From Sulfitobacter sp. CW3 (GTDB lineage: Bacteria; Pseudomonadota; Alphaproteobacteria; Rhodobacterales; Rhodobacteraceae): a stretch of DNA of 64,000 nt. The stretch spans positions 558,001 to 622,000 of the forward strand of contig NZ_JAHXRL010000003.1 of assembly GCF_019392245.1 (NCBI RefSeq), in the 5' to 3' direction. This document shows, one piece after another, positions 27,382 through 36,008 of the stretch (the first letter of the stretch is position 1; each line of letters begins with the position of its first letter). The notes below the pieces were generated by a model that did no database searches, was not told where the DNA came from, and saw only the letters and a list, made by a program, of their open reading frames with translations. The position numbers and the translations under genes were made by a program.

Positions 27382-27458
27382 GCCGCCTTAGCTCAGTTGG
27401 TTAGAGCGCCTGATTGTGGATCAGGAGGTCCCTGGTTCGAGACCAGGAGGTGGTACCA
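27382..27458 (+). tRNA. tRNA-His (GTG)
   Basis: Full cloverleaf. Acceptor GCCGCCT pairs with AGGTGGT; the anticodon stem CCTGA/TCAGG holds the TTGTGGA loop with anticodon GTG; the T-arm is CCTGG/CCAGG. CCA is encoded (27456-27458). The discriminator is A73 and no extra G-1 pairs with it, the unusual alphaproteobacterial form of tRNA-His. Confidence 0.97.
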
Positions 27459-27502
27459 TCACCCCCCCCATTCAGATAAACCGCTATCCTAGGGGAAAAT
27501 CG

Positions 27503-27787
27503 CTATTCGATATCGACTGTTTGGCGCAAAGCGCCGCTTGTCCGGTCGAAGATCAAAATCTGATTATCCTGTGTCACAACCGCATACCAATCCATGCCTT
27601 GGGTAAATGCCGCCGCCTTTCCACCGTTTGGCAATACAATCACATCCGGTAAATCTGGTGCTTTGCTCGAGAAGCGGATGACAAGCAGGCCAATCACGAC
27701 TAGAAGGCCGCAAATCATTGTGGCGGTCAGCACCGTCACCAGTCTCCGCAGGAACTTTATGTTTGGGGGCTCGGAAGGATCAGTCAT
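27503..27787 (-). CDS. Small membrane-anchored protein (DUF6476-like)
   Basis: 94 aa: a short cytoplasmic N-terminus (MTDPSEPPNIKFLRR), one membrane span (about 17-40), then an extracytoplasmic C-terminal domain (PDVIVLPNGGKAAAFTQGMD, YAVVTQDNQILIFD). It shares the palindromic CATG (27785-27788) with the divergent rluD start codon. Conserved next to rluD-rpoH in Rhodobacterales by memory. Function unknown. Confidence 0.75.
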   Translation of the reverse strand: MTDPSEPPNIKFLRRLVTVLTATMICGLLVVIGLLVIRFSSKAPDLPDVIVLPNGGKAAAFTQGMDWYAVVTQDNQILIFDRTSGALRQTVDIE

Positions 27788-28820
27788 GTCGCACCGCCGT
27801 ATCAGCTTTGTCATCGCGGACACACCGCCGCCGCGCCTTGATAAGGCGCTTGCCCGCGATGTGCCAGAGGATGCGAACCTGTCGCGCACCCGTTTGCTGC
27901 GCCTGATCACCGATGGTGCCGTGCAAATTGACAGCTTTGTCGTCACAGACCCACGTGCGCGCGTCATGGAAGGGCAGGAAATCACCATCGACGTCGAAGA
28001 GGCCGAGGAAAGCCATATCGCCCCCGAATCCATCCCGCTTGATGTGATCTTCGAGGATTCCGATCTGATCGTGATCAATAAACCCGCGGGCATGGTCGTA
28101 CATCCCGCGCCCGGCAGCCCGTCCGGCACTTTGGTTAACGCGTTACTGGCGCATTGTGGCGATGATCTGTCTGGTGTCGGCGGCATGAAACGCCCCGGTA
28201 TCGTGCACCGCATCGACAAAGACACATCGGGCCTGCTGGTGGTCGCAAAATCGGACGCGGCCCATCACGGGCTTGCCAAACAGTTCGAAAAACACACGGT
28301 CGAACGCTATTATCAGGCCCTCGTTTACGGTGTGCCCGATGCCAATGATCCGCGTCTGCGTGGCGTCAAAGGGGCCAGCTTTGAGCCGGGCAATATCCTC
28401 AAGATGACCACGCAGCTGGCACGCCACCGTACCGATCGGCAACGTCAGGCGGTGTTGTTTCAGGGTGGCCGCCACGCGGTCACGCGTGCACGGACGATAA
28501 ACCGATTTGGCAATCCGCCCGTTCTGGCGCTGATGGAATGCTGGCTGGAAACCGGTCGCACGCATCAGATCAGGGTTCATATGGCCCATGCGGGGCATTC
28601 GTTGGTCGGGGATCAAACCTATGGCGGCAAACGCAAACTGCCCAAGGCCGCCTTGCCGGAAATCGCGTCCGTCGCCGTGCGGGCCTTTCCACGGCAGGCT
28701 TTGCACGCTGCGGTTTTGGGGTTTGAACATCCCGTGACCAGCGAAATGGTCCGGTTCGAGGCCCCTCTGCCGCGCGATATGATGGAGCTGCTGGAATTGG
28801 TCGGGCTGGCGCAGGCGTAA
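27786..28820 (+). CDS. rluD: RluA/RluD-family 23S rRNA pseudouridine synthase
   Basis: 344 aa. S4 RNA-binding domain first (RLDKALARDV, SRTRLLRLITDGAVQI), then the catalytic domain with HRIDKDTSGLLVVAK, where D144 is the catalytic aspartate, and ETGRTHQIRVHMAHAGHSLVGD. GGAAGGA at 27772 supports ATG 27786; the frame upstream to 27594 is antisense to the neighbour. Which uridines it modifies cannot be read from sequence. rpoH follows. Confidence 0.94.
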   Translation: MSHRRISFVIADTPPPRLDKALARDVPEDANLSRTRLLRLITDGAVQIDSFVVTDPRARVMEGQEITIDVEEAEESHIAPESIPLDVIFEDSDLIVINKPAGMVVHPAPGSPSGTLVNALLAHCGDDLSGVGGMKRPGIVHRIDKDTSGLLVVAKSDAAHHGLAKQFEKHTVERYYQALVYGVPDANDPRLRGVKGASFEPGNILKMTTQLARHRTDRQRQAVLFQGGRHAVTRARTINRFGNPPVLALMECWLETGRTHQIRVHMAHAGHSLVGDQTYGGKRKLPKAALPEIASVAVRAFPRQALHAAVLGFEHPVTSEMVRFEAPLPRDMMELLELVGLAQA

Positions 28821-28923
28821 GCAGGCATAATCCGTCACAAACCGCACGTCCGCGTGAGCACGGCACAGCAACCTTTCCTTCATGAAGATTAACCACATAT
28901 TATTAATCTGACGGTAGAGACCA

Positions 28924-28954
28924 CTTGAAATCAGTGTTAGCGCTCTCCATATCT
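28924..28954 (+). promoter_or_regulatory. Candidate heat-shock (sigma-32 type) promoter for rpoH
   Basis: CTTGAAA at 28924-28930, a 14-base spacer, then CTCCATAT at 28945. This fits the sigma-32 pattern CTTGAAA-N(11-16)-CCCCATNT with one mismatch in the -10 block. It lies 52 bases before the rpoH start codon. Confidence 0.5.
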
Positions 28955-29005
28955 ATGTTAAGCCCAATAACATGGGCCCCTAAAATTAGGGAAAGGGACA
29001 CGAAA

Positions 29006-29902
29006 ATGGCTAATTACGCAAATCTGCCAGCACCAACACCAGAAGGCGGTCTGAACCGCTATATGCAGGAAATCCGCAAATTCCCGCTGTTGGAGCCAGA
29101 AGAAGAATACATGCTCGCGAAACGTTGGGTCGAAGAGCAAGACACCGAAGCCGCGCATAGGATGGTAACATCTCACCTGCGCTTGGCGGCGAAAATCGCT
29201 ATGGGTTACCGGGGCTACGGCTTGCCGCAAGCCGAGGTGATCTCGGAGGCCAATGTCGGTCTGATGCAGGCGGTCAAACGCTTTGATCCCGAAAAAGGCT
29301 TCCGTCTGGCGACCTATGCCATGTGGTGGATCCGCGCCTCGATCCAGGAATATATCCTGCGGTCCTGGAGCTTGGTCAAACTGGGCACGACCTCGGGCCA
29401 GAAGAAACTGTTCTTTAACCTGCGCAAGGCGAAAAACCGCATCGGTGCGTTGGAAGAGGGCGACATGCGCCCCGAAAACGTGACCCGCATTGCGACCGAC
29501 CTTGGGGTGACCGAAACCGAAGTGATCTCGATGAACCGTCGTATGTCGGGGGGCGATGCCTCGCTGAACGCGACCGTCGGGTCCGAGGGCGAGGGCACCA
29601 TGCAATGGCAGGACTGGCTGGAGGATGAAGACGCCGACCAAGCTGGCGATTACGCCGAGCGTGACGAGTTGGAAACCCGCCGCGAGATGCTGGCCGAAGC
29701 GTTGGATGTGTTGAATGACCGCGAAAAGGATATTCTGACACAACGCCGTCTGTCCGATGAAACCATCACACTCGAGGACCTTAGCAGCCAGTATGACGTC
29801 AGCCGTGAACGCATCCGCCAGATCGAAGTGCGCGCGTTCGAAAAGCTGCAACAGCGCATGCGCGAACTGGCCCGCGAAAAGGGAATGATGGCAAACGCCT
29901 AA
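29006..29902 (+). CDS. rpoH: RNA polymerase sigma factor RpoH (sigma-32)
   Basis: 298 aa heat-shock sigma factor. GLNRYMQEIRKFPLLEPEEE opens region 1.2/2.1. The RpoH-specific box QKKLFFNLRKAKNRI is present (about 131-145). Region 2.4 is RLATYAMWWIRASIQEYIL and region 4.2 is [28 protein letters not shown] precedes ATG 29006. A CTTGAAA-type promoter upstream hints at self-activation. A terminator follows closely. Confidence 0.97.
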   Translation: MANYANLPAPTPEGGLNRYMQEIRKFPLLEPEEEYMLAKRWVEEQDTEAAHRMVTSHLRLAAKIAMGYRGYGLPQAEVISEANVGLMQAVKRFDPEKGFRLATYAMWWIRASIQEYILRSWSLVKLGTTSGQKKLFFNLRKAKNRIGALEEGDMRPENVTRIATDLGVTETEVISMNRRMSGGDASLNATVGSEGEGTMQWQDWLEDEDADQAGDYAERDELETRREMLAEALDVLNDREKDILTQRRLSDETITLEDLSSQYDVSRERIRQIEVRAFEKLQQRMRELAREKGMMANA

Positions 29903-29926
29903 CGCGCCCATCCGTGTCGAAAAACC

Positions 29927-29960
29927 ACCCCCGCATAGCCCCGGCTATTGCGGGGGTTTC
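29927..29960 (+). terminator. Rho-independent terminator after rpoH
   Basis: ACCCCCGCATAGCC pairs with GGCTAT-t-GCGGGGGT around a 2-base loop, then TTTCTC. It lies 24 bases after the rpoH stop. Confidence 0.85.
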
Positions 29961-30022
29961 TCATTCTGCCCTCGTCTTGGTCGCAGATCCTGCCTAAACT
30001 GCGCCAAAACAGGAGGGTGGAC

Positions 30023-30985
30023 ATGAAAACTTTGAACTGGGGCATCATCGGGGCTTCAAAATTCGCGTGCGAGCAAATGGGCCCGGCGATCCACGCCGCA
30101 CAGGGTGCACGGCTTGCCGGGCTTGCGACGTCCAGCCCGCAAAAAGCAGAACCTTTCAAGGCCTTCGCCCCCGACATTAAGGTGTATCCCGACTATAGCG
30201 CGCTGCTGGATGATCCGGGCATCGACGCGGTTTATATTCCGCTGCCCAACCACCTGCATGTGGAATGGACCCTCAAGGCGCTTGAGGCCGGAAAACACGT
30301 GCTGTGTGAAAAACCGATGACGATGCAGGCAACGCAATTCGATGAACTGATTGCCGCGCGTGACGCGTCAGGCTTGCTCGCCGCCGAAGCGTTCATGATC
30401 GTCCACCACCCGCAAATGATCCGCGCCCGTGATATTATCGCGTCGGGTGCCATCGGCCGTGTGCGCCATGTCGGCGCGACATTCTCGTTTTATAACGGGG
30501 ATCTGGACAACATCCGTAACAAACCCCAAGCGGGCGGCGGTGGGTTGCCCGACATTGGCATCTATACCTTCGGCTCCGTGCGGTTTTTGACCGGACAGGA
30601 ACCGCTGTCGATCCCTTATGCGAAAATCGACTATGAAAACGGCGTCGATGTATTTGCCCAAGTGGCGGCGACATTTGACGGTTTCGACTATTCCGCAACG
30701 GTGTCCATGCGGATGTTCCCCCGCCAGGAAATCGTCGTTCACGGTGAAAAAGGCGTCTTGCGCCTAAGCTGCCCGTTCAATCCAACCGTTCATTCACAGG
30801 CCGAGCTGCACCTTGAGACGGAAAAGAATACAATAACCACGGAACGTTTCCCCGGCACAAATCATTATATTGAACAGGTCGAAGCCTTTGGCCGCTCGGT
30901 CACGACGGGTGAAGCCTACCCGTGCCCGCTCGAATTTAGCAAAGGCACACAAGCAATGATTGATATGGCCTATGCAGCACGCTAG
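30023..30985 (+). CDS. Gfo/Idh/MocA-family oxidoreductase
   Basis: 320 aa NAD(P)-dependent sugar-type dehydrogenase. N-terminal Rossmann fold (WGIIGASKFACEQMGPAIHA), IPLPNHLHVEWTLKALEAGKHVLCEKP with the conserved EKP lysine, and the C-terminal domain with GGGGLPDIGIYT. AGGAGGGTG precedes ATG 30023; the frame upstream to 29948 is not conserved. Substrate unknown; resembles glucose-fructose oxidoreductase/xylose dehydrogenase-like members. Confidence 0.9.
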   Translation: MKTLNWGIIGASKFACEQMGPAIHAAQGARLAGLATSSPQKAEPFKAFAPDIKVYPDYSALLDDPGIDAVYIPLPNHLHVEWTLKALEAGKHVLCEKPMTMQATQFDELIAARDASGLLAAEAFMIVHHPQMIRARDIIASGAIGRVRHVGATFSFYNGDLDNIRNKPQAGGGGLPDIGIYTFGSVRFLTGQEPLSIPYAKIDYENGVDVFAQVAATFDGFDYSATVSMRMFPRQEIVVHGEKGVLRLSCPFNPTVHSQAELHLETEKNTITTERFPGTNHYIEQVEAFGRSVTTGEAYPCPLEFSKGTQAMIDMAYAAR

Positions 30986-31013
30986 GCCCAGATAATCCGA
31001 GAGGAAACGTAAA

Positions 31014-31283
31014 ATGGCCGGAGGTTGGGCAAAAGACGGCGCGGTGAGCGAACAGATCGAGGCGTCGATCAACGATGAACTGGCCCGGCTCAAGGCGCGC
31101 AAACTGCCGCAGGGCGAAAGCCGCACCCACTGTGCCGAATGCGAAGAACCGATCCCCGAAGCGCGCCGCGCGGCGTTGCCCGGTGTCAAACTCTGCATCG
31201 ACTGCGTCAATGAACGCGACAACCGTCCAGCGACACGTGGCGGCATCAACCGTCGCGGCAGCAAAGACAGCCAATTGAAGTGA
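31014..31283 (+). CDS. DksA/TraR-family C4 zinc finger protein
   Basis: 89 aa. C40, C43, C61 and C64 (HCAECEEPI, LCIDCVNERD) form the C4 zinc finger of the short DksA/TraR group (YbiI type). The N-terminal helix is much shorter than DksA's coiled coil and lacks its acidic DxxDxA tip, so direct RNA polymerase regulation is not assured. AGAGGAAACG precedes ATG 31014. Confidence 0.9.
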   Translation: MAGGWAKDGAVSEQIEASINDELARLKARKLPQGESRTHCAECEEPIPEARRAALPGVKLCIDCVNERDNRPATRGGINRRGSKDSQLK

Positions 31284-31292
31284 AAACAAAAA

Positions 31293-31328
31293 ACGGGCCT
31301 CTGAATATTCAAAGGCCCGTCTTTAATT
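31293..31328. terminator. Bidirectional terminator between zinc finger gene and pepF
   Basis: ACGGGCCT (31293-31300) pairs with AGGCCCGT (31313-31320). A-rich sequence lies before and CTTTAATT after, so it can work on both strands for the convergent genes. A repeat copy (31325-31350) follows directly. Confidence 0.8.
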
Positions 31329-31350
31329 CCAAATGGCAAAAAATCCTCGC
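31325..31350. repeat. Intergenic repeat, copy 6 (conserved core only)
   Basis: ATTCCAAATGGCAAAAAATC then CTCGCC matches the reverse orientation of the core at 55607-55630 and the forward core at 15809. The GC hairpin is degenerate here. Confidence 0.55.
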
Positions 31351-31384
31351 CGAAGGCATTCTTCTCTTCAGCGCGGCCCCTTGC

Positions 31385-33205
31385 CTAGTCTTCCATCGCT
31401 TCCAGTTCATCGATGAAGCCCGAAATCATCGACAGACCCTTGTCCCAGAACGCAGGGTCGGATGCGTCCAACCCGAACGGGGCCAACAGTTCTTTGTGAT
31501 GCTTTGAGCCACCAGCCTTCAGCATATCAAAATACTTGTCCTCAAAGCCGGGCTTGCCCTCGGCATATACCGCGTACAATGCGTTCACCAACCCGTCGCC
31601 AAACGCATAGGCATAGACATAGAACGGCGAGTGGACGAAATGGGGGATATAGGCCCAAAAGGTCTCATACCCGTCCATGAACTCGAACGCTGGCCCCAAG
31701 CTTTCGGCTTGCACCGACATCCACAATGCGTTGATGTCATCGGGGGTCAGTTCCCCGCCGCGACGTGCGTCGTGCAGTTTGCATTCAAAGTCATAGAACG
31801 CGATCTGGCGGACGACCGTGTTGATCATGTCCTCGACCTTGCCCGCCAGCAAAACTTTGCGCTCGGTTTTGGTCTTGGCATTGTCCAGCATCTTGCGGAA
31901 GGTCAGCATTTCGCCAAACACCGATGCCGTTTCCGCCAGGGTCAACGGCGTCGAGGACAGCATTTCGCCCTGACCGGCAGCCAGAACTTGATGCACGCCG
32001 TGGCCCAGCTCATGCGCCAGTGTCATCACGTCGCGGGGTTTGCCAAGATAGTTCAGCATCACATAGGGGTGCACATTGGTCACGGTCGGGTGGGCAAAGG
32101 CACCCGGCGCTTTGCCCGGCTTCACGCCCGCATCGATCCATCCATTGGTAAAGAACGGTGCCGCGATTTCGCCCATGCGGGGATCAAATGCATTATAGGC
32201 ATCCATCACCATGCTTTGGGCGCGGTCCCAATCAACGATTTTGGGGTCTTCCATGGGCAGTGGCGCGTTGCGGTCCCAGACCTGCATGACGTCCAGCCCC
32301 AACCATTTACGCTTCAGCTCGTAATACCGGTGGCTCAGCTTGGGATAGGCGTTGACGACGGCGTTTCGCAGGGCCTCGACGACTTCGGGTTCGACATCGT
32401 TGCTCAGATGGCGGCCGGTCTGCGGGGTCGGCATACCACGCCAGCGGTCGATAACCTCTTTTTCCTTGGCTTGGGTGTTGTGAACCCGTGCAAAGGTTTT
32501 GATATTGCTTTGGAAGACATCGGCCAGCTCGCGGGCGGCGGCTTCGCGAATCTCGCGGCCGGGATCGGTCAGCAGGTTCAGTACCCCTTCGATGTTCAGC
32601 GGCTCTCCGTCGACCTCGAATTCAAGACCCGCGATTGTTTCATCAAACAGGCGTTCCCATGCGTCCCCGACGACCCCCAGATCATGCAGGAATTTTTCCA
32701 GCTCGTCGCTAAGCTGGTGATCTTTCATCGCACGGATACGGTCAAATACCGGTTTATAGCGCGCCAGATCAGCGTTCTGCGCCAAAAGCTTGCTCAGGTG
32801 GTCGTCTTCAAGGCGGTTCAGTTCCAGCGTGAAGAACACCAGCGGTGTGGTGAAATTCGTGATGCTTTCCTGCATGTCGGACATGAATTTGGCCCGGCCC
32901 GCATCGGTGGTCAGTTGGTAATAGCGTAGGCCCGCAAAGGACATGATGCGCCCGGCAATCTGGGTGATTTTTTCATTGCGCAGCACGCAGTCCAGAAAAC
33001 CTGCAGCGTCCAGGTCTGCCAGCATACCTTCATAGTCTGCGGCAAAGCTGCGGCAGGCTTCTTCCAGCCAGTCTAGGTCGCGCTTAAGCTCGGGGGCGTT
33101 TTCACCGGTATACAGATCATCAAGGTTCCATTCGGGCAGGTTCCCGAAAGGAGAGATGCCAGCACCAGCATTTGCATCACGGACGGGGTAGGGCAGTTGG
33201 AACAT
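31385..33205 (-). CDS. pepF: M3-family oligoendopeptidase F
   Basis: 606 aa zinc metallopeptidase that degrades short peptides in the cytoplasm. The catalytic HELGHGVHQ has H398, E399 and H402; the third zinc ligand lies in LTLAETASVFGE. The N-terminal helical domain starts near FGNLPEWNLDDLY. Three ATG candidates occur (33247, 33208, 33205). AGAGG sits 3 bases from 33208 and 6 from 33205, so the last is used. Convergent with the zinc finger gene. Confidence 0.95.
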   Translation of the reverse strand: MFQLPYPVRDANAGAGISPFGNLPEWNLDDLYTGENAPELKRDLDWLEEACRSFAADYEGMLADLDAAGFLDCVLRNEKITQIAGRIMSFAGLRYYQLTTDAGRAKFMSDMQESITNFTTPLVFFTLELNRLEDDHLSKLLAQNADLARYKPVFDRIRAMKDHQLSDELEKFLHDLGVVGDAWERLFDETIAGLEFEVDGEPLNIEGVLNLLTDPGREIREAAARELADVFQSNIKTFARVHNTQAKEKEVIDRWRGMPTPQTGRHLSNDVEPEVVEALRNAVVNAYPKLSHRYYELKRKWLGLDVMQVWDRNAPLPMEDPKIVDWDRAQSMVMDAYNAFDPRMGEIAAPFFTNGWIDAGVKPGKAPGAFAHPTVTNVHPYVMLNYLGKPRDVMTLAHELGHGVHQVLAAGQGEMLSSTPLTLAETASVFGEMLTFRKMLDNAKTKTERKVLLAGKVEDMINTVVRQIAFYDFECKLHDARRGGELTPDDINALWMSVQAESLGPAFEFMDGYETFWAYIPHFVHSPFYVYAYAFGDGLVNALYAVYAEGKPGFEDKYFDMLKAGGSKHHKELLAPFGLDASDPAFWDKGLSMISGFIDELEAMED

Positions 33206-33277
33206 CATATACCTCTTTTTGACGTGTAAAGTACCTATGCGCGCCACCGCTTCAAAGCAAGCGGGGCAGGCCAGCGA

Positions 33278-34876
33278 TTAGCCGTAAATGCGCAATAACT
33301 CTTCTAGATCGGCTAATGTGTTGGCTTCTTGCAGGGGTTTATCCTGCCGCCAGCGCAGCATTCTTGGAAATCTTAACGCGACGCCGGATTTATGGCGCGG
33401 GCTGCGCTGGATGCCCTCGAACGCGATTTCAAACACGTGATGGGGGGTAACTTTGCGCACGGGGCCGAACCGTTCGAGGGTGTTTTTCCGCACCCATGCG
33501 GTAATTTGTCGGAATTCTGCGTCGGTCAGCCCGCTATAAGCCTTGGTAAAGGGGACCAGATCGTTGCCGTTCCAGACCGCAAACGTGAAGTCGGTAAACA
33601 AATTGGCGCGGCGGCCAGACCCCGATTGGGCATAGATCATCACCGCATCAATCGTCAGCGGGTCCAGTTTCCATTTCCACCAATCGCCCTTTTTCCGCCC
33701 GGCCAAATAGGGGCTGTCGGCACGCTTTAGCATCAGCCCTTCGGCTTGGGCCGCGCGGGCGTCGGTGCGGGTCGCGGCCAGATCATCCCAAGTCGTGAAA
33801 TGCAGCTGTGGCGACAGGCGCACGGGGGCCGCAGGGGGCAGGTTCGCGCAGGCGTTTTCCAGCAGGGTCCGCCGGTCTGCAAAAGGCGTGTTGCGCATGT
33901 CCTGACCCTGCCATTCCAGCAGATCATAGGCGTGCAGTACCACGGGGGCTTCGGTCAGCAGCTTTTTCGGCACGGTTTTGCGGCCAATGCGCGATTGAAG
34001 GGCGTTGAACGAGGACGGGGTCGGGTGACCAGATGGCCAGACCAACAATTCACCATCCAGCACAGTGCCATCAGGCAGATAATCGACGGCGCGGGCCAGT
34101 TCCGGAAAGCGGTCTGTCATCAACTCTTCGCCACGGGACCACACGAAATACTGGCCATCACGCAGGATCAATTGGCCCCGGATGCCGTCCCATTTCCACT
34201 CGGCACGCCAATCTAACGTGTCGCCAAGGGCATGCGGCGTGTCCTCAAGCCCGTAAGCCAGATAAAACGGATAGGGCCGTGAGGCGTCGGCAGAGGCATC
34301 TTCTGCGATGACGAGAGCGTGCCATGTGGTGTCGTCAGGGTGCCAGTTTCCCATCAGCCTATGTGCCAGCTCGGCCTCGGGTTTGTCGGTGGCGCGGGCC
34401 AGTGCGCGGGTCATCAGTTTCTGGCTGATTCCAACCCGAAAGCCGCCTGTAATCAACTTGTTAAAGATAAACCGCTCTGTCCCGCCAAGCTGGTCCCACG
34501 CGGATAGCACGAATGCTTTGCGCGCGTCTTCGTCTTGGGTGTAGACGTCGCGCAGGGCGGCGATCCATTCCGACAGGGTGCGCGTGTCTTGCCCAGTGTT
34601 TGGTGGCAGGACCAAGGCGATGGTTTCCGCCAAATCACCGACGATTGAATAACTTTCCTCGAACAGCCACAGCGGGATGTCCGCCCGCTCTGCCGCCCAT
34701 TCCCGCAGCTTGGTTGTGGTGACTGCGCGCTTAGGCCGCCGACCAGAGAACAACGCGATGGTCCACAAGCGATCTTTATCTGATGCGTGCTGGAAATACG
34801 CTGCAAGTGCCGCGACCTTGGCGTTGGTCTTGGTGCTTTGATCGATGGTGGCGAACAGTTGTGCAAAGCGCTTCAT
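33278..34876 (-). CDS. ATP-dependent DNA ligase (ligase-associated repair cluster)
   Basis: 532 aa. N-terminal domain with RRPKRAVTTTKLREWAA, the nucleotidyltransferase core EWKWDGIRGQL with adenylated lysine K228, GELLVWP, EGLMLKRADSPYLAGRKKGDWWKWK (motif V), and a C-terminal OB fold ending LRWRQDKPLQEA. This is the bacterial LigB/LigC-like group that pairs with an MBL exonuclease and an Lhr-like helicase. ATG 34876 overlaps the exonuclease stop; the longer frame to 34939 lies in the exonuclease gene. Confidence 0.93.
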   Translation of the reverse strand: MKRFAQLFATIDQSTKTNAKVAALAAYFQHASDKDRLWTIALFSGRRPKRAVTTTKLREWAAERADIPLWLFEESYSIVGDLAETIALVLPPNTGQDTRTLSEWIAALRDVYTQDEDARKAFVLSAWDQLGGTERFIFNKLITGGFRVGISQKLMTRALARATDKPEAELAHRLMGNWHPDDTTWHALVIAEDASADASRPYPFYLAYGLEDTPHALGDTLDWRAEWKWDGIRGQLILRDGQYFVWSRGEELMTDRFPELARAVDYLPDGTVLDGELLVWPSGHPTPSSFNALQSRIGRKTVPKKLLTEAPVVLHAYDLLEWQGQDMRNTPFADRRTLLENACANLPPAAPVRLSPQLHFTTWDDLAATRTDARAAQAEGLMLKRADSPYLAGRKKGDWWKWKLDPLTIDAVMIYAQSGSGRRANLFTDFTFAVWNGNDLVPFTKAYSGLTDAEFRQITAWVRKNTLERFGPVRKVTPHHVFEIAFEGIQRSPRHKSGVALRFPRMLRWRQDKPLQEANTLADLEELLRIYG

Positions 34877-35886
34877 TCTGTGGCGCCCTTGTCCAGGCTT
34901 TCCCCTTCGAACTGCGTCGGCACCACCTGCGCGTTCCAACCGTTAATATTCAAGTATCGGCTGAAGATGTCCGTATAACCATGCGTGACGTATATATTTT
35001 CGGCCTCAGTTTGTTTGATGACTGACAGTAATCCATCCCAATCTGCATGATCCGAAATGACGAACCCCCGATCCCCCGCACGCCGCCGCCGGACGCCGCG
35101 AATGGCCATCCAGCCGCTGGCAAACGCGGTTTCCTGCGGGCCAAACTTCTTCGACCATGCGCTGCCCAACGCGGATGGCGGGGCCAGTACAATAGCGCCT
35201 GGGTGGTCCTTGGGCCGCAGGTCTGCATTGGCTAGGATCGTGTCGGGCAGGCTGATCCCCTGGTCCCGCATCACCTGATTGGTGTTTTCCGTCGCGGTGT
35301 GGGTCAGGATCGGGCCAATGTTCGGGTCCAGCATGGTCAGCAGCCGCTGCGCCTTGCCCAAGGCATATGCCCCCAAAAACGCGGTTTTACCGGTCGCTGC
35401 GCAACCCGCCCACCAATTGTTGATCTCGGCAGCGACGCTGGCTTGATCCGCCCAATGGAATACCGGCAGACCAAAGGTGCTTTCGGTGATGAAATGATGG
35501 CATTTTATGGGGGTGAATGCCTCGGACAGCCCGTCATCGATTACTTTATAATCGCCGGAGGCGACCCAGATTTCACCGTCTACTTCAACCCGTATCTGGG
35601 CAGAGCCGGGCACGTGACCGGCAGGGTGAAACGACACATTAGCATCTCCGATCCTTCGGACTTCGCCGTAGGCGATACCCTCGGCTGTGATGTCGCCCAG
35701 ACGGTGGCGCATGACGGGCAGGGCGGCATGGGTGGCCAGATAGAGGCCCATGCCCCACCGCGCATGGTCTGAATGCCCATGCGTGATCAACGCACGGTCC
35801 ACCGGCCGCCACGGATCAATGTAAAAATCCCCCGCCGCGCAGTAGATGCCGTTTTCGGTAAAGCTAAGAACAGGTTTTTTGCTCAT
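34873..35886 (-). CDS. Ligase-associated DNA damage response exonuclease (MBL/beta-CASP)
   Basis: 337 aa. Metallo-beta-lactamase nuclease of the SNM1/Artemis-like type. THGHSDHARWG provides H36, H38, D40 and H41; further metal-site residues lie in FHPAGHVPGSAQI and VASGDYKV; VISDHADWDGL near the end is the closing motif. Co-translated with the ATP-dependent ligase. In many bacteria the cluster also holds a DEXH helicase and a phosphoesterase (PdeM), both absent next to it here. Confidence 0.93.
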   Translation of the reverse strand: MSKKPVLSFTENGIYCAAGDFYIDPWRPVDRALITHGHSDHARWGMGLYLATHAALPVMRHRLGDITAEGIAYGEVRRIGDANVSFHPAGHVPGSAQIRVEVDGEIWVASGDYKVIDDGLSEAFTPIKCHHFITESTFGLPVFHWADQASVAAEINNWWAGCAATGKTAFLGAYALGKAQRLLTMLDPNIGPILTHTATENTNQVMRDQGISLPDTILANADLRPKDHPGAIVLAPPSALGSAWSKKFGPQETAFASGWMAIRGVRRRRAGDRGFVISDHADWDGLLSVIKQTEAENIYVTHGYTDIFSRYLNINGWNAQVVPTQFEGESLDKGATE

Positions 35887-36008
35887 GCAAGACAGATAGC
35901 GGCGTCTTGGCTTTTGAACAGGGGGCAGAAATGTGAATTGATTATCAGATTTGTAAATCCGTTACAGATCAAACGAATAGGGCGCGTAGATCATGTAACA
36001 CATGAATT

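Noticed and set aside
31631..32929. Open frame of 432 residues on the plus strand
   Set aside because: Antisense shadow of pepF, rich in His/Gln/Arg, with no ribosome-binding site or family.
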